Positions 18,734 through 27,386 of a stretch of DNA of 50,610 bases are shown here, in pieces (within the stretch, counting starts at the first letter, position 1; each line of letters begins with the position of its first letter). A program made the translations under genes and the position numbers. The notes beneath the pieces were generated by a model. It was not told the origin of the DNA. It was given only the letters and a program-made list of their open reading frames with translations, and did no database searches. Source of the stretch: Cryomorphaceae bacterium (GTDB lineage: Bacteria; Bacteroidota; Bacteroidia; Flavobacteriales; Schleiferiaceae); NCBI GenBank assembly GCA_011525035.1, contig WTIZ01000043.1:1-50610 (forward strand). The letters run 5' to 3'.

Positions 18734-20757
18734 GCGGCAATACCAGCCCGCTTCAACAATGCATCTACTTTCGGATCACGTCCTCTAAATTTCTTAAATA
18801 GCTCATCTGGCGCCACTGTACCTCCGCTAGAAAGGATTTCAGCAAATCCGTCCGCTGCCGCCGCACTAAAGATGCCCTCTTGTTTGAAACGCTCGAACGC
18901 ATCAGCATCTAGCACCTCAGCCCATTTGTAGCTGTAGTATCCAGCACTGTAGCCTCCTTGGAAAATATGACTAAAAGCTGTCGAGGATAAAGTTCCTTCT
19001 ACAGGTGAAAAGAGCTGTGTGTCGGCTGTTGCTGAACGTTCAAAATCGGCCACGGAGCCTTCCATAGGATCAGTAAGACCGTGATAGGTCATGTCCAGGT
19101 AGCCAAAGTTGAGCTGACGCAATGTGGCATATCCTTCCATAAACTGCTGGCTTTCCACAATGCGATCCACGTATTCCTTAGGCAGTAATTCACCTGTCTC
19201 GTAATGCTTCGCAAACAAGGCCAACGCCTCAGGCTCGTAGCACCAGTTCTCCAAAATCTGAGACGGTAATTCTACAAAGTCCCAATACACACTGGTTCCT
19301 GTGAGTGAAGGATAGGTACCACGTGCCATCATCCCGTGCAAGGCGTGGCCAAATTCGTGGAACAAGGTCGTGACTTCGTTAAAGGTCAGTAGCGAAGGCT
19401 TATCCGCAGTAGGCTTCGTGAAGTTACAGACTATGCTGATGTGTGGACGAACGACCTCTCCCTCTAAAGTATACATGCTGCGGTAACTGGTCATCCAAGC
19501 ACCGGCACGTTTACCCGCACGCGGGAAGAAATCGGTATAAAGGAGGCTTAAAAATTCACCGTCTTTATCATATACCTCGTAAGCATCCACATCCTCGTGG
19601 TAGGTAGCGATTTCAGCATTCTTTGTAAAGCTCAACCCGTAGAGTTTGGCACTTATATCAAACACACCGGCCAGCACATTTTCAATCTTAAAGTAGGGCT
19701 TGAGCAAGTTGTCGTCGAGATTTAAAGTGGCCTTTTTAAGCTTCTCCGACCAGTACGAAAAGTCCCAAGGCTTTACCTCGCCCTGGTGCCCGGCAGCACT
19801 CGCGAATTCTTGTACGGCCTTTAAATCCTTTTCAGCAGCTGGCTTGGCCAACGCTTTCAAATCATCTAAGAACGACAATACCGTCTGTGGAGTTTTTGCC
19901 ATGCGCTTGCTCAAGGTGAGCGCCGCATGAGAATCAAAGCCAAGCAGTTGTGCTTTTGCCAAACGTGTATTGACTAACTCTTGTATGTTTTCCTCGTTAT
20001 TGTACTCATTGTCCTTGGCTGCTCGAGTACCGTATGCACGGTACATTTTTTCACGAAGTGCTGCATTGTCGGCGTACTTCATGATACTGATGTAGGTAGG
20101 CATATCTAAGCCAAACACATAACCCTGTTTGCCTTTTTCCTCGGCCAAGGAAGCAGCGCTGGCAATAGTAGCCTCTGGCAATCCTGCCAGCTCATCGGCA
20201 TCTGCCACGTGAAGTTCAAAAGCTTGCGTTTCCTTCAAGACGTTTTCACCAAAGGACAGCGACAGCTTGCTTAGCTTTTCGCTGATCGACTTCAGCGATT
20301 CACGCTTCTCTCCTTCAAGCAAGGCGCCATTGCGCACAAAACCCTCGTAGGTCTCTTTCAGGAGTCGAGCACTTTCTGCATCCAGTTGCTCCTGCTCTCG
20401 ATTCTCCCAAACTGCTTTAATGCGTAAAAACAAGGCTTCATTGAGCAAGGTCTCGTTGTTAAACAACGTCAATTTTGGACTCAATTCACGAGCAATCGTT
20501 TGAATATCCTCATTGGTTTCAGCGCTGTTTAGATTAAAGAAGCAACTGCTCACCACTCCCAGTTCTTTTGAAGCAAACTCCAATGGAACCAAGGTATTGC
20601 CGAAGGTAGGTGCATCGGTATTCTCGGTAATGGCTGAAATACGTTCTCGAGCTACGTCCATCCAATGCTCTGCAGCAGGCATAAAATGTGCAGGTTCAAT
20701 GGCATCAAAAGCCAAACTTCCAAAAGGAGTCTGAGGGAAATCTATCAGTGGATTCAT
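18730..20757 (-). CDS. M3 family metallopeptidase (oligopeptidase A / dipeptidyl carboxypeptidase type)
   Basis: A zinc endopeptidase or carboxypeptidase that degrades short peptides. The 675-residue protein has the HEFGH zinc motif at 467-471, followed downstream by the WDFVELPSQILENW region that supplies the third zinc ligand. No signal peptide is visible in the chosen form, so it is probably cytoplasmic. The start MNPLIDFPQTPFG (ATG at 20757) is preferred; a frame continues upstream to 20904 but runs through the promoter and coding start of the divergent copper ATPase. OpdA and Dcp cannot be separated by eye. Confidence 0.92.
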   Translation of the reverse strand: MNPLIDFPQTPFGSLAFDAIEPAHFMPAAEHWMDVARERISAITENTDAPTFGNTLVPLEFASKELGVVSSCFFNLNSAETNEDIQTIARELSPKLTLFNNETLLNEALFLRIKAVWENREQEQLDAESARLLKETYEGFVRNGALLEGEKRESLKSISEKLSKLSLSFGENVLKETQAFELHVADADELAGLPEATIASAASLAEEKGKQGYVFGLDMPTYISIMKYADNAALREKMYRAYGTRAAKDNEYNNEENIQELVNTRLAKAQLLGFDSHAALTLSKRMAKTPQTVLSFLDDLKALAKPAAEKDLKAVQEFASAAGHQGEVKPWDFSYWSEKLKKATLNLDDNLLKPYFKIENVLAGVFDISAKLYGLSFTKNAEIATYHEDVDAYEVYDKDGEFLSLLYTDFFPRAGKRAGAWMTSYRSMYTLEGEVVRPHISIVCNFTKPTADKPSLLTFNEVTTLFHEFGHALHGMMARGTYPSLTGTSVYWDFVELPSQILENWCYEPEALALFAKHYETGELLPKEYVDRIVESQQFMEGYATLRQLNFGYLDMTYHGLTDPMEGSVADFERSATADTQLFSPVEGTLSSTAFSHIFQGGYSAGYYSYKWAEVLDADAFERFKQEGIFSAAAADGFAEILSSGGTVAPDELFKKFRGRDPKVDALLKRAGIAA

Positions 20758-20767
20758 ACGGGTACAA

Positions 20768-20782
20768 CTTAGTGCTACTAAG
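20768..20782. promoter_or_regulatory. Small dyad between the M3 peptidase and copA genes
   Basis: CTTAGT-GCT-ACTAAG is a perfect 6-bp dyad in the 59-bp divergent spacer, 34 nt before the copA start. It could be an operator for a copper sensor or mere chance; no regulator gene is adjacent. Confidence 0.2.
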
Positions 20783-20804
20783 ATACGTAGGTCATTACAT
20801 TTAC

Positions 20805-20812
20805 TACCTTTG
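20805..20812 (+). promoter_or_regulatory. -7 box of the copA promoter, four bases before the ATG
   Basis: TACCTTTG is an exact TAnnTTTG match and ends 4 nt before the ATG at 20817. With the usual spacing the transcript would begin at the A of ATG, predicting a leaderless mRNA. No clear -33 TTTG was found. Confidence 0.55.
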
Positions 20813-20816
20813 ATTG

Positions 20817-22943
20817 ATGGCAAAAATGGAAGTGAATTGGACATTAACTGGGATGACCTGTGCAGGGTGCGCGCACAGCGCCGCATCCATTGCTGAAGGG
20901 ACACCAGGCCTTGAAAATGTTGTCGTTCGCTACGCCAGCCATAGTTTCAAAGCCACGGTCGACCAAGAACTTCTCGACTTGCCTGCCTTCAAAGCAAACC
21001 TCGCTAAAGCAGGATATCAGCTCGAGAGTGAAAAAGTAGGCATGGAAGTACAGTTTGATCGGCAACGAAAAGCATTGCGACGACAAGCGCTGGAGCTTCT
21101 ACTCGCTGTGCTATTTGCAGGTCCATTGCTCTATCTAGGGATGAGTCATTCAATGGATAGCCAGATAATCGCACTTCAAGGAGTATTAGCTGTGGTTCTC
21201 AGTGGGTATTTCGGACGAAAAATTCATGCAAAAGCCTTCGCACTCGCTAAGATGGGTGCGACTAACATGGACACCCTAGTCAGTCTTGGGAGCATTGTCG
21301 CATTTGGATATTCGTTGTTCAACCTCCTCGGCGGTAATCACGAGATCTATTTTGAAAGCGCCGGGCTCATTATTGCGTTTGTCTTGATTGGCAAATACTT
21401 CGAGCAACGCGGAAAATTGCAGAACAGCAAGGCCGTCGAAAGTCTATTAGCACTTCAGCCTAAGGTGGCTACGAAGGTAGTCGATGGACTCACCGTTCAA
21501 GTTGATGTCGGCGCACTTGAAATCGATGAAGTGGTCCAAGTTAAGCCCGGGGAGCAAATCCCTGTAGACGGTATTGTCGTCGAAGGAACCTCCAGCATTG
21601 ACGAAAGCACCTTCACTGGCGAGCCTTTAGAAGTCTCTAAAACCGCTGGCGCCGAGGTCTGGGCAGGCACTGTTAATGGAGAAGGCTTATTACTAATTAA
21701 AGTGGTGAATACAGGAAAAGCCTCTGCCCTTGGTGGCATCATTGAAGCAGTTCTTCAGGCGCAGGAGCAAGAAACCTCCATTGAAAAATTAACCGATCGT
21801 ATCTCCAAGATTTTCGTGCCAAGTATTTTGATGTTGAGTGTTATTGTTGGTGTAGTCTGGGCTCTTTTAGGGGAACCTCTAAGCACAGTTTTCGCCATTA
21901 ATGTCTTGGTCATTGCCTGTCCTTGTGCCTTAGGACTGGCGACTCCGCTAGCAGTTGTAGCCGCTACTGGTAAAGCAGCGAGAAAAGGGATGCTCGTTCG
22001 CAATGCGAGCGCATTGGAATTGGCCCATAAGGTGGATCATATTTTATGGGACAAAACAGGAACGCTGACAAAGGGAAAGCCCACAGTTGTGGAGATTTCG
22101 GGAGATGTGGCCAATTTTAAAAACATCCTTATCGCCCTGAACCAAGGTGGGTCTCATCCGCTGAATGAAGGCATGAAACAACACTTCGGCTTCCAAGGAG
22201 GACTGCCGAAAGTGAGAAGATTAAAAGCCCTGCCGGGCAAAGGCATCCAAGGGAAAATTGACGGTCAAGTGTACCACTTAGGTTCGCCATCATGGTGTGA
22301 AGAAATGACCGGTCAAAAAGTAGTTACTGAAAAAACAACCGCGGTACTCTTTGATGAATCCAAAGTCCTTATTACGGTATTGTTTGACGATGTCCTAGCT
22401 ACGGGAGCCATAGATATCATACAGCATACGAATGCCTTGGGCATCTATAATGTTTTGCTCTCCGGTGATAAAATCCCAGTGGTTGATGCTCTGGGGAAAA
22501 CCCTAGGATTGCAAGAGAGTTTTGGTGAAATGATGCCCATAGAGAAAGTCGAAAAAGTACAAGCCTTTAGAAACAAGGGTACCGTTTTGATGATAGGTGA
22601 TGGTATTAATGATACCGCGGCGCTCAGCGCCGCGGATGTAGGCCTGAGTTTCGCGGCCGCTACCGCGGCCGCGCAGCAGAGTGCCGATGTCGTTCTGATG
22701 CGCGATGGTGTACTTGGATTGAAACGGTACTTCGCTTTGGCTGCACAGTTCAGACAAACCTTACGAGGTAACCTTATCTGGGCCTTTGGCTACAATGTTA
22801 TCGCTATTCCTTTAGCAGCCGGCTTGCTCTACCCTACATTTGGCATTAAATTGACCCCAATGATTGCGAGTATTGCCATGAGCGTAAGTAGCATTGGCGT
22901 CGTGATCAACAGTTTAAGAATGCATATAAAACCCCTGAAATAA
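20817..22943 (+). CDS. copA: Copper-translocating P1B-type ATPase
   Basis: Exports Cu(I) across the inner membrane. The 708-residue protein has a single N-terminal HMA metal-binding domain (GMTCAGC, Cys15 and Cys18), eight membrane helices, the TGEP actuator motif, the intramembrane CPC motif (368-370), DKTGT with the phosphorylated Asp412, the SHPL nucleotide-binding motif and GDGIND from Gly594. The YN and MSVSS motifs in the last two helices mark the Cu(I) subgroup. The ATG at 20817 is chosen over TTG at 20814. Its stop overlaps the next small gene (TAATG). A local GC-rich palindrome cluster lies at 22615-22672. Confidence 0.95.
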   Translation: MAKMEVNWTLTGMTCAGCAHSAASIAEGTPGLENVVVRYASHSFKATVDQELLDLPAFKANLAKAGYQLESEKVGMEVQFDRQRKALRRQALELLLAVLFAGPLLYLGMSHSMDSQIIALQGVLAVVLSGYFGRKIHAKAFALAKMGATNMDTLVSLGSIVAFGYSLFNLLGGNHEIYFESAGLIIAFVLIGKYFEQRGKLQNSKAVESLLALQPKVATKVVDGLTVQVDVGALEIDEVVQVKPGEQIPVDGIVVEGTSSIDESTFTGEPLEVSKTAGAEVWAGTVNGEGLLLIKVVNTGKASALGGIIEAVLQAQEQETSIEKLTDRISKIFVPSILMLSVIVGVVWALLGEPLSTVFAINVLVIACPCALGLATPLAVVAATGKAARKGMLVRNASALELAHKVDHILWDKTGTLTKGKPTVVEISGDVANFKNILIALNQGGSHPLNEGMKQHFGFQGGLPKVRRLKALPGKGIQGKIDGQVYHLGSPSWCEEMTGQKVVTEKTTAVLFDESKVLITVLFDDVLATGAIDIIQHTNALGIYNVLLSGDKIPVVDALGKTLGLQESFGEMMPIEKVEKVQAFRNKGTVLMIGDGINDTAALSAADVGLSFAAATAAAQQSADVVLMRDGVLGLKRYFALAAQFRQTLRGNLIWAFGYNVIAIPLAAGLLYPTFGIKLTPMIASIAMSVSSIGVVINSLRMHIKPLK

Positions 22944-23131
22944 TGACCATAGATACTAAAATCAACTGCGGCGGTTGTATCGCCAAAGTCCAAGGAGATT
23001 TGAATGAATTGCTCGGTGAAGGCAATTGGACTGTAGATACGGCGTTACCCAATAAACCATTGACATTTTCAGACGACGTAGATGTCGAAGAAGTCATGGA
23101 CGTACTGGACGAATTCAACATGAACGTATAA
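22943..23131 (+). CDS. Small HMA-like metal-binding protein (possible copper chaperone)
   Basis: The 62-residue protein has NCGGC (Cys9 and Cys12) near the N terminus, in the position of the MxCxxC loop of CopZ-type chaperones, and a beta-alpha-beta length suitable for a truncated HMA fold. The C-terminal half is very acidic (DDVDVEEVMDVLDEF). It starts on the last base of the copA stop codon, which supports a role in handing copper to CopA. The pattern departs from classical HMA (no Met before the first Cys), so function is an inference. Confidence 0.7.
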   Translation: MTIDTKINCGGCIAKVQGDLNELLGEGNWTVDTALPNKPLTFSDDVDVEEVMDVLDEFNMNV

Positions 23132-24184
23132 ATGAACGTTGCCCTCATCTCAAGATCCACCCTGTACAAGCAACCTGGCGGTGATACCGTTCAGGTTGAA
23201 CGTACGGCAGATGGGTTGAGAGCTTTGGGGCATGACGTACATATTGTTCTCGCAGGACAGCCGCTACCGCAAGAAGTAGAACTCATCCATGGTTTTAACC
23301 TTGGAAGGCCTGCAGATCTATTGCCTTATTTCAAATCGTTCAAGGGCAGAAAAATCCTGAGCACCATTTTCGTGGACTACAGTCTCGCAGACAAGGAGCG
23401 TGCTCCTTTTGCTTACTCGCTATTGGGTGGACACGGTATGGAGTGGCTGAAAACCATTCTACGCGGGTTCAACGGCAGCGACCGCATGCCAAGTATTGGC
23501 TATCTGTTAGCAGGACAACGCCGAAGTATGAAGCGCTTACTCACACTAAGCGATCGAGTAATTACTTCCTCTATGAGCGAATACGAACGCATTGCCGCTT
23601 GGAGCGCCCTTGGAGGAAAAGGACTTCGTGATAAACATCAATTGATCCCTTTGGGTATTGACGACGATTTTCTTAAATCAACGAACCCGCAGGAAGGTCG
23701 AGCCGGACTGCTCATGGTGGGCAGATTGGAATACCTGAAGAATCAAAAAACCATTATTGAATGGGCAAGCGAGCGAAATTGGCCATTGACGGTCGTGGGT
23801 GATGCCAACGTAAATCAACAAGACTACTACAAAGCCTGTGTTTCTATTGCCGGGCCTACCATAACATTCCTACCCTACACGAATAGGGATGCAATCATCC
23901 GTTTGATGGACGAGCACAAGTGCTTGGTCATTCCGTCGCTGTTTGAAACCTATAGCTTGGTCGGTTGGGAAGGTGCAGCGAGAGGGATGGCTGTTGTTGC
24001 CAACAAGGCGGCTGATATGAGCGAAACGCTGGAACCAGTAGCGGAATTGGTCCCTATTGAAAATAAGGAAGCATTTATCGAAGCGATAGAAATTGGTTTA
24101 AAAGGACATAAAAAATCCCAAGTGCCGTTTACAAACTTCACTTGGGACGTTATAGTTAGCCGAATCGTAAGTGCTTATCGCTGA
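23132..24184 (+). CDS. Glycosyltransferase, GT4-like (GT-B fold)
   Basis: The 350-residue protein has an N-terminal Rossmann half with a GGDTVQVERTADGLRALGHDV motif, as in GT4 enzymes. A C-terminal nucleotide-sugar half follows, with LLMVGRLEYLKNQKTIIEWA and the E-x7-E motif in PSLFETYSLVGWEGAARG (about 270-287). There is no membrane helix. It follows the small metal protein with no gap, although a functional link to copper is unlikely; donor and acceptor are unknown. Its 3' end overlaps the convergent lipoprotein gene by 10 nt. Confidence 0.88.
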   Translation: MNVALISRSTLYKQPGGDTVQVERTADGLRALGHDVHIVLAGQPLPQEVELIHGFNLGRPADLLPYFKSFKGRKILSTIFVDYSLADKERAPFAYSLLGGHGMEWLKTILRGFNGSDRMPSIGYLLAGQRRSMKRLLTLSDRVITSSMSEYERIAAWSALGGKGLRDKHQLIPLGIDDDFLKSTNPQEGRAGLLMVGRLEYLKNQKTIIEWASERNWPLTVVGDANVNQQDYYKACVSIAGPTITFLPYTNRDAIIRLMDEHKCLVIPSLFETYSLVGWEGAARGMAVVANKAADMSETLEPVAELVPIENKEAFIEAIEIGLKGHKKSQVPFTNFTWDVIVSRIVSAYR

Positions 24185-24726
24185 TTCGCCATTTCTTTCT
24201 CAAAAGTTTCTTTGAACTTTTCGTAGTTGTAGTCAACCATGATCTTCTCGTTTTTAGAGAGCGCTTTGTAATAGTTCTTTACAATCTTGTCTCCATCGAG
24301 CTCGATGGCGATGTAGTACTTGAACTTGTCGGTTTTCTCCACCTTCATGAGGCGGTCACACACAACGAGTACACCACTTAACTCTTGGTCAATCACTGTG
24401 CGAGCATTTTCTTCAAAACGCTCCAATACCTCTTCTACGTTGTTGACCTCCATACTCTTCACGTAGTTGTCACCAACAACTTTCATAGTAGTGCTGATCA
24501 TACCCGCAAGGTCAGTTTTGGCATTGCTCATGGCTTTCTTCTTGGCCACGTTCATATCCATACTTTCACCAAAGCTGTAAACACGGAAGGTCTTGCGGTC
24601 GCTCTTGAATTCAGAACACGGCAATACTAGTTCAGTTTCGCCTTTCGGCGCTTTTGTTTTTGAACCACAGCTTGACAACATCAAACCTGTAGCGGCTAGG
24701 GCGATAAGTAATACTCTTGCTTTCAT
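24175..24726 (-). CDS. LPP20-like lipoprotein of unknown function
   Basis: The N terminus MKARVLLIALAATGLMLSSC is a type II signal with the lipidation Cys20. The mature part has an LPP20-type pattern (FGESMDMNVAKKKAMSNAKTDLAG, about residues 52-75), in which alternating Ala/Lys helices precede a beta strand. Length is 183 residues. The family includes outer-membrane lipoproteins of Helicobacter and the FlgP group. It stands alone in transcription: 72 nt separate it from the upstream gene, and its start is spanned by an 11-bp inverted repeat. Exact role unknown. Confidence 0.7.
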   Translation of the reverse strand: MKARVLLIALAATGLMLSSCGSKTKAPKGETELVLPCSEFKSDRKTFRVYSFGESMDMNVAKKKAMSNAKTDLAGMISTTMKVVGDNYVKSMEVNNVEEVLERFEENARTVIDQELSGVLVVCDRLMKVEKTDKFKYYIAIELDGDKIVKNYYKALSKNEKIMVDYNYEKFKETFEKEMANQR

Positions 24727-24775
24727 AACAATACTTTTTAAGGTGTTTGGAAGGTACGGAACCTCAAGAGTATTA
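24709..24775 (-). repeat. 11-bp inverted repeat spanning the lipoprotein start codon
   Basis: TAATACTCTTG (24709-24719) and CAAGAGTATTA (24765-24775) are perfect complements 45 nt apart. In the minus-strand mRNA the first arm would lie 39 nt upstream of the ATG (24726) and the second in codons 3-6, so folding would enclose the start codon. One such repeat somewhere in 50 kb is expected by chance, so only the position makes it notable. Confidence 0.35.
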
Positions 24776-24798
24776 TTCCAAAGGCCGTGCCAAAATTT

Positions 24799-25290
24799 CT
24801 ACCACTTGCCGCGGTCGGCCAATTTCTCTCGCTCCTCTTCAAAGAAATTCAAGCACTTTTCTACTTGCTTATCGATGTTTTTGATGCGGTGAACGGTGTG
24901 GCAGATGGTACGCTTTCTTCCGTCGGTGAGTTTGCTCCAAACGCGAGCGATAATCTCGTCTTGCTCTAGGAGTACCTCCACGACTTCAGGGATTTCCACC
25001 CCCAGTGGGTTTGGATCCAAATAAATGACGACTGAAATGGCTTGGCCTTGCTCGTAGGTGTGTCCGCCAAGTTTGGTCTTTCCAATCATCGAGAAATATT
25101 TTCCCCCGCCAAAACTCTGTATACCCGCTTGAACCTGAATGTTCCCATCGTCTATATCCAAGATGATGCGCGTTTTACTCTTCTTTGGAAAGGTATCTAC
25201 GAGTGCCTTGTCGTACATAACACAACGGTAGCCGCCGCGCATTGGATCGAGCATCTCTAGATAAGTATTGAAGCGGGCCAATTCCTCCAT
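24799..25290 (-). CDS. YdeI/OmpD-associated-like protein with DUF1905-type beta barrel
   Basis: The 163-residue protein shows a DUF1905-like beta-barrel region (residues 25-100, including IQVQAGIQSFGGGKYFSMIG and a GQAISVVIYLDPN strand). A helical YdeI-type tail follows (SKLTDGRKRTICHTVHRIKNIDKQVEKC). The start at 25290 is chosen because it overlaps the peroxidase stop as TAATG; an upstream ATG at 25386 would run deep into that gene. There is no signal peptide. Family assignment is from memory and the function of the family is poorly known. Confidence 0.62.
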   Translation of the reverse strand: MEELARFNTYLEMLDPMRGGYRCVMYDKALVDTFPKKSKTRIILDIDDGNIQVQAGIQSFGGGKYFSMIGKTKLGGHTYEQGQAISVVIYLDPNPLGVEIPEVVEVLLEQDEIIARVWSKLTDGRKRTICHTVHRIKNIDKQVEKCLNFFEEEREKLADRGKW

Positions 25291-26345
25291 TACCAAGGCG
25301 ATGTAAAGGCGGTATCCTCTAAGAATTGAGGATCGCTTAAAGTCTTCATGAAGTCGATCAATCCTTGCTTCTGCGCTTCGGACCAATTTCGACCTACACC
25401 GGCCGCCTTCATATTTGGATCGAGGGTTGCCGAAGGATGACCACCCATGTTGTAAAATTCAACAACCTCAGCGAGGGTTTGGAATCGTCCATCGTGCATG
25501 TAGGGGAATGAATATTCTACGTTGCGAAGCGAAGGCACCTTGAATTTACCTCTATCATTCGGATTACCGGTTACTCCTTCTCGCCCATCTCCGACTTCAT
25601 GCGTACTGTCGAGGCCATTGTTGGAGAACTGCAACAATCCAAAGGCTCCCATCTGGTAGCCCGAAGTAGCTGCCCCATGGCAGTGAAAGCAATCTCCCTG
25701 TTCGTTATTGAAAATGTCAAAGCCCAACTGCTCGCTCGGAGTAAACTGGTAGTTGCCTTCAACGTATTTGTCAAAATTCGACGTCCCGCTAATGATGGTA
25801 CGTATGTATTGAGCCAAGGCCTTTGCAATCCCGTCCTCTGTTATTTCTTCAGACCCGTACGCCTGATCAAACAGTTCGAGGTAAGTGGCATCTTGTTCCA
25901 GCTTTTCGATGATGCTTGCAAAATCTGCATGCATCTCAATAGGGTTTAAAATAGGGTCTTTGACTTGGTCTTCTAGGGTAGATGTTCTTCCGTCCCAGAA
26001 ATACAGCTGCTGCCAAGCAATGTTAGAAAGCACCATAGCGTTTACATCGCCCTGCACTCCATCTATTCCGGTGCTGAACCTGAACGGCTCTGCAAAATTG
26101 CTCTCCTGCATGTGGCAACTATTACAGCTCTGGGTATTATCACCGGAAAGTCGCTCGTCAAAAAAGAGATGTCTACCTAGACGCACCCCTTCTTCTGTCA
26201 TTTCATTTGAAGGTGGAATGGCTGGCGCTGGAAAATGGCTCGGATAATTTAGGGTATAGGGCGTGGGTTCGTGTTTCGACCGAAATCGATCACAGCCTTG
26301 AACGATCAGAGCGCTCAACAACACTATCCATACCTTATTCTTCAC
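25290..26345 (-). CDS. Di-haem cytochrome c peroxidase / MauG family lipoprotein
   Basis: The 351-residue protein has a lipoprotein signal (Cys18 after LIVQG) and two c-type haem motifs, CNSCH (74-78) and CFHCH (219-223), the two-domain layout of bacterial cytochrome c peroxidase and MauG. The segment SFPYMHDGRF in the second half is typical. It would reduce peroxide, or modify a protein, at the periplasmic face. The start is GTG at 26345, which overlaps rluD by 11 nt. Peroxidase and MauG-type functions cannot be separated by sequence alone. Confidence 0.92.
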   Translation of the reverse strand: MKNKVWIVLLSALIVQGCDRFRSKHEPTPYTLNYPSHFPAPAIPPSNEMTEEGVRLGRHLFFDERLSGDNTQSCNSCHMQESNFAEPFRFSTGIDGVQGDVNAMVLSNIAWQQLYFWDGRTSTLEDQVKDPILNPIEMHADFASIIEKLEQDATYLELFDQAYGSEEITEDGIAKALAQYIRTIISGTSNFDKYVEGNYQFTPSEQLGFDIFNNEQGDCFHCHGAATSGYQMGAFGLLQFSNNGLDSTHEVGDGREGVTGNPNDRGKFKVPSLRNVEYSFPYMHDGRFQTLAEVVEFYNMGGHPSATLDPNMKAAGVGRNWSEAQKQGLIDFMKTLSDPQFLEDTAFTSPW

Positions 26346-27375
26346 TTTCTTTTTCCCAGTTACTCGTTGTGGTATAACTCTCGAACTTGCGAATCACCTC
26401 CGCCATGTCCTCGGGTATAACAGTTTCAAATTCCATCAGTTCACCCGTTGCTGGATGCACAAAGCCGAGCTTCTTCGCATGGAGGGCATGTCGCGGACAC
26501 GCTTTGAAACAATTCGTAATGAACTGCTTGTACTTCGAGAAGGCCGTGCCTTTCAAAATCTTATCACCTCCGTAGCGTTCGTCATTGAAGAGTGGATGTC
26601 CCAAATAACGCATGTGTGCACGTATTTGATGTGTACGTCCAGTCTCTAATCGGCAACTGATTAAAGTTACATAACCAAAACGTTGCAGCACCTTGTAATG
26701 AGTAACCGCATGCTTTCCTTCAGAGCCGTCAGGGAAAACAGCCATCTGCAGACGATCTTTCACGCTGCGACCAATGTGGCCTTCAATCGTGCCTTCTTCC
26801 TCTTGCACATTACCCCAAACTAAGGCAACATATTCCCTAGAGGTGGTACGGTCAAAGAACTGTTTCGCCAAATGTGCCATACCAAGCTCTGAGGCTGCGG
26901 CAACCATAACACCTGAGGTGTTTTTATCTAACCTATGTACTAATCCAGGACGCTCCTCACCTTGCTTGCCTACGGGCAAGTTCTCCGCTAAATGTGCGAG
27001 ACCGTGGACCAAGGTACCTTCGTAATTTCCATGACCCGGGTGACACACTAGACCGGGCTGCTTATTGATGACAATAACGTGCTCGTCACGGTAAAGAATG
27101 TCGAGGTCCAAAGCCTGAGGGACGATTGTAGAATCTCTTGGCGGTTCATTCAAAACCACCTCAACGGTATCTCCTGCCTTGACTTTGTAATTGCTCTTGA
27201 CGGGATTGCCATTGACATGAACGGCCTTTGCTTCCGCCGCCTTCTGAATGCGTGAACGGCTGGTATCAAACAAAAAATTGGTCAAAAACTTATCGACACG
27301 CAATGGCCCCTGTCCCGCATCGGCAACAAACCTGTGGTGTACGTACAATTCGTCTTTTTCTTCTTGCTCACTCAT
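26335..27375 (-). CDS. rluD: RluA-family 23S rRNA pseudouridine synthase (RluD type)
   Basis: Converts uridines of 23S rRNA helix 69, or related sites, to pseudouridine. The 346-residue protein has an N-terminal S4 RNA-binding domain (LRVDKFLTNFLFDTSRSRIQKAAEAKAV, about 25-52). The catalytic motif HRLDKNTSG follows, with Asp near residue 150, then TGRTHQIRAHM. The ATG at 27375 is preferred; an upstream ATG at 27402 would overlap the neighbouring gene by 16 nt and add only nine residues. RluD is the likeliest member, but RluA and RluC are not excluded. Confidence 0.9.
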   Translation of the reverse strand: MSEQEEKDELYVHHRFVADAGQGPLRVDKFLTNFLFDTSRSRIQKAAEAKAVHVNGNPVKSNYKVKAGDTVEVVLNEPPRDSTIVPQALDLDILYRDEHVIVINKQPGLVCHPGHGNYEGTLVHGLAHLAENLPVGKQGEERPGLVHRLDKNTSGVMVAAASELGMAHLAKQFFDRTTSREYVALVWGNVQEEEGTIEGHIGRSVKDRLQMAVFPDGSEGKHAVTHYKVLQRFGYVTLISCRLETGRTHQIRAHMRYLGHPLFNDERYGGDKILKGTAFSKYKQFITNCFKACPRHALHAKKLGFVHPATGELMEFETVIPEDMAEVIRKFESYTTTSNWEKESEE

Positions 27376-27386
27376 CAGGAGGGTAT

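Noticed and set aside
20768-20782. CTTAGT-GCT-ACTAAG as a definite copper-sensor operator
   Set aside because: Six-base arms are common by chance, it does not match the CueR or CopY patterns I know, and no regulator gene is adjacent; listed only as a weak site.
20758-20904. A longer M3 peptidase starting at 20904
   Set aside because: The extension runs through the divergent spacer and into copA; the start at 20757 matches the usual M3 N terminus.
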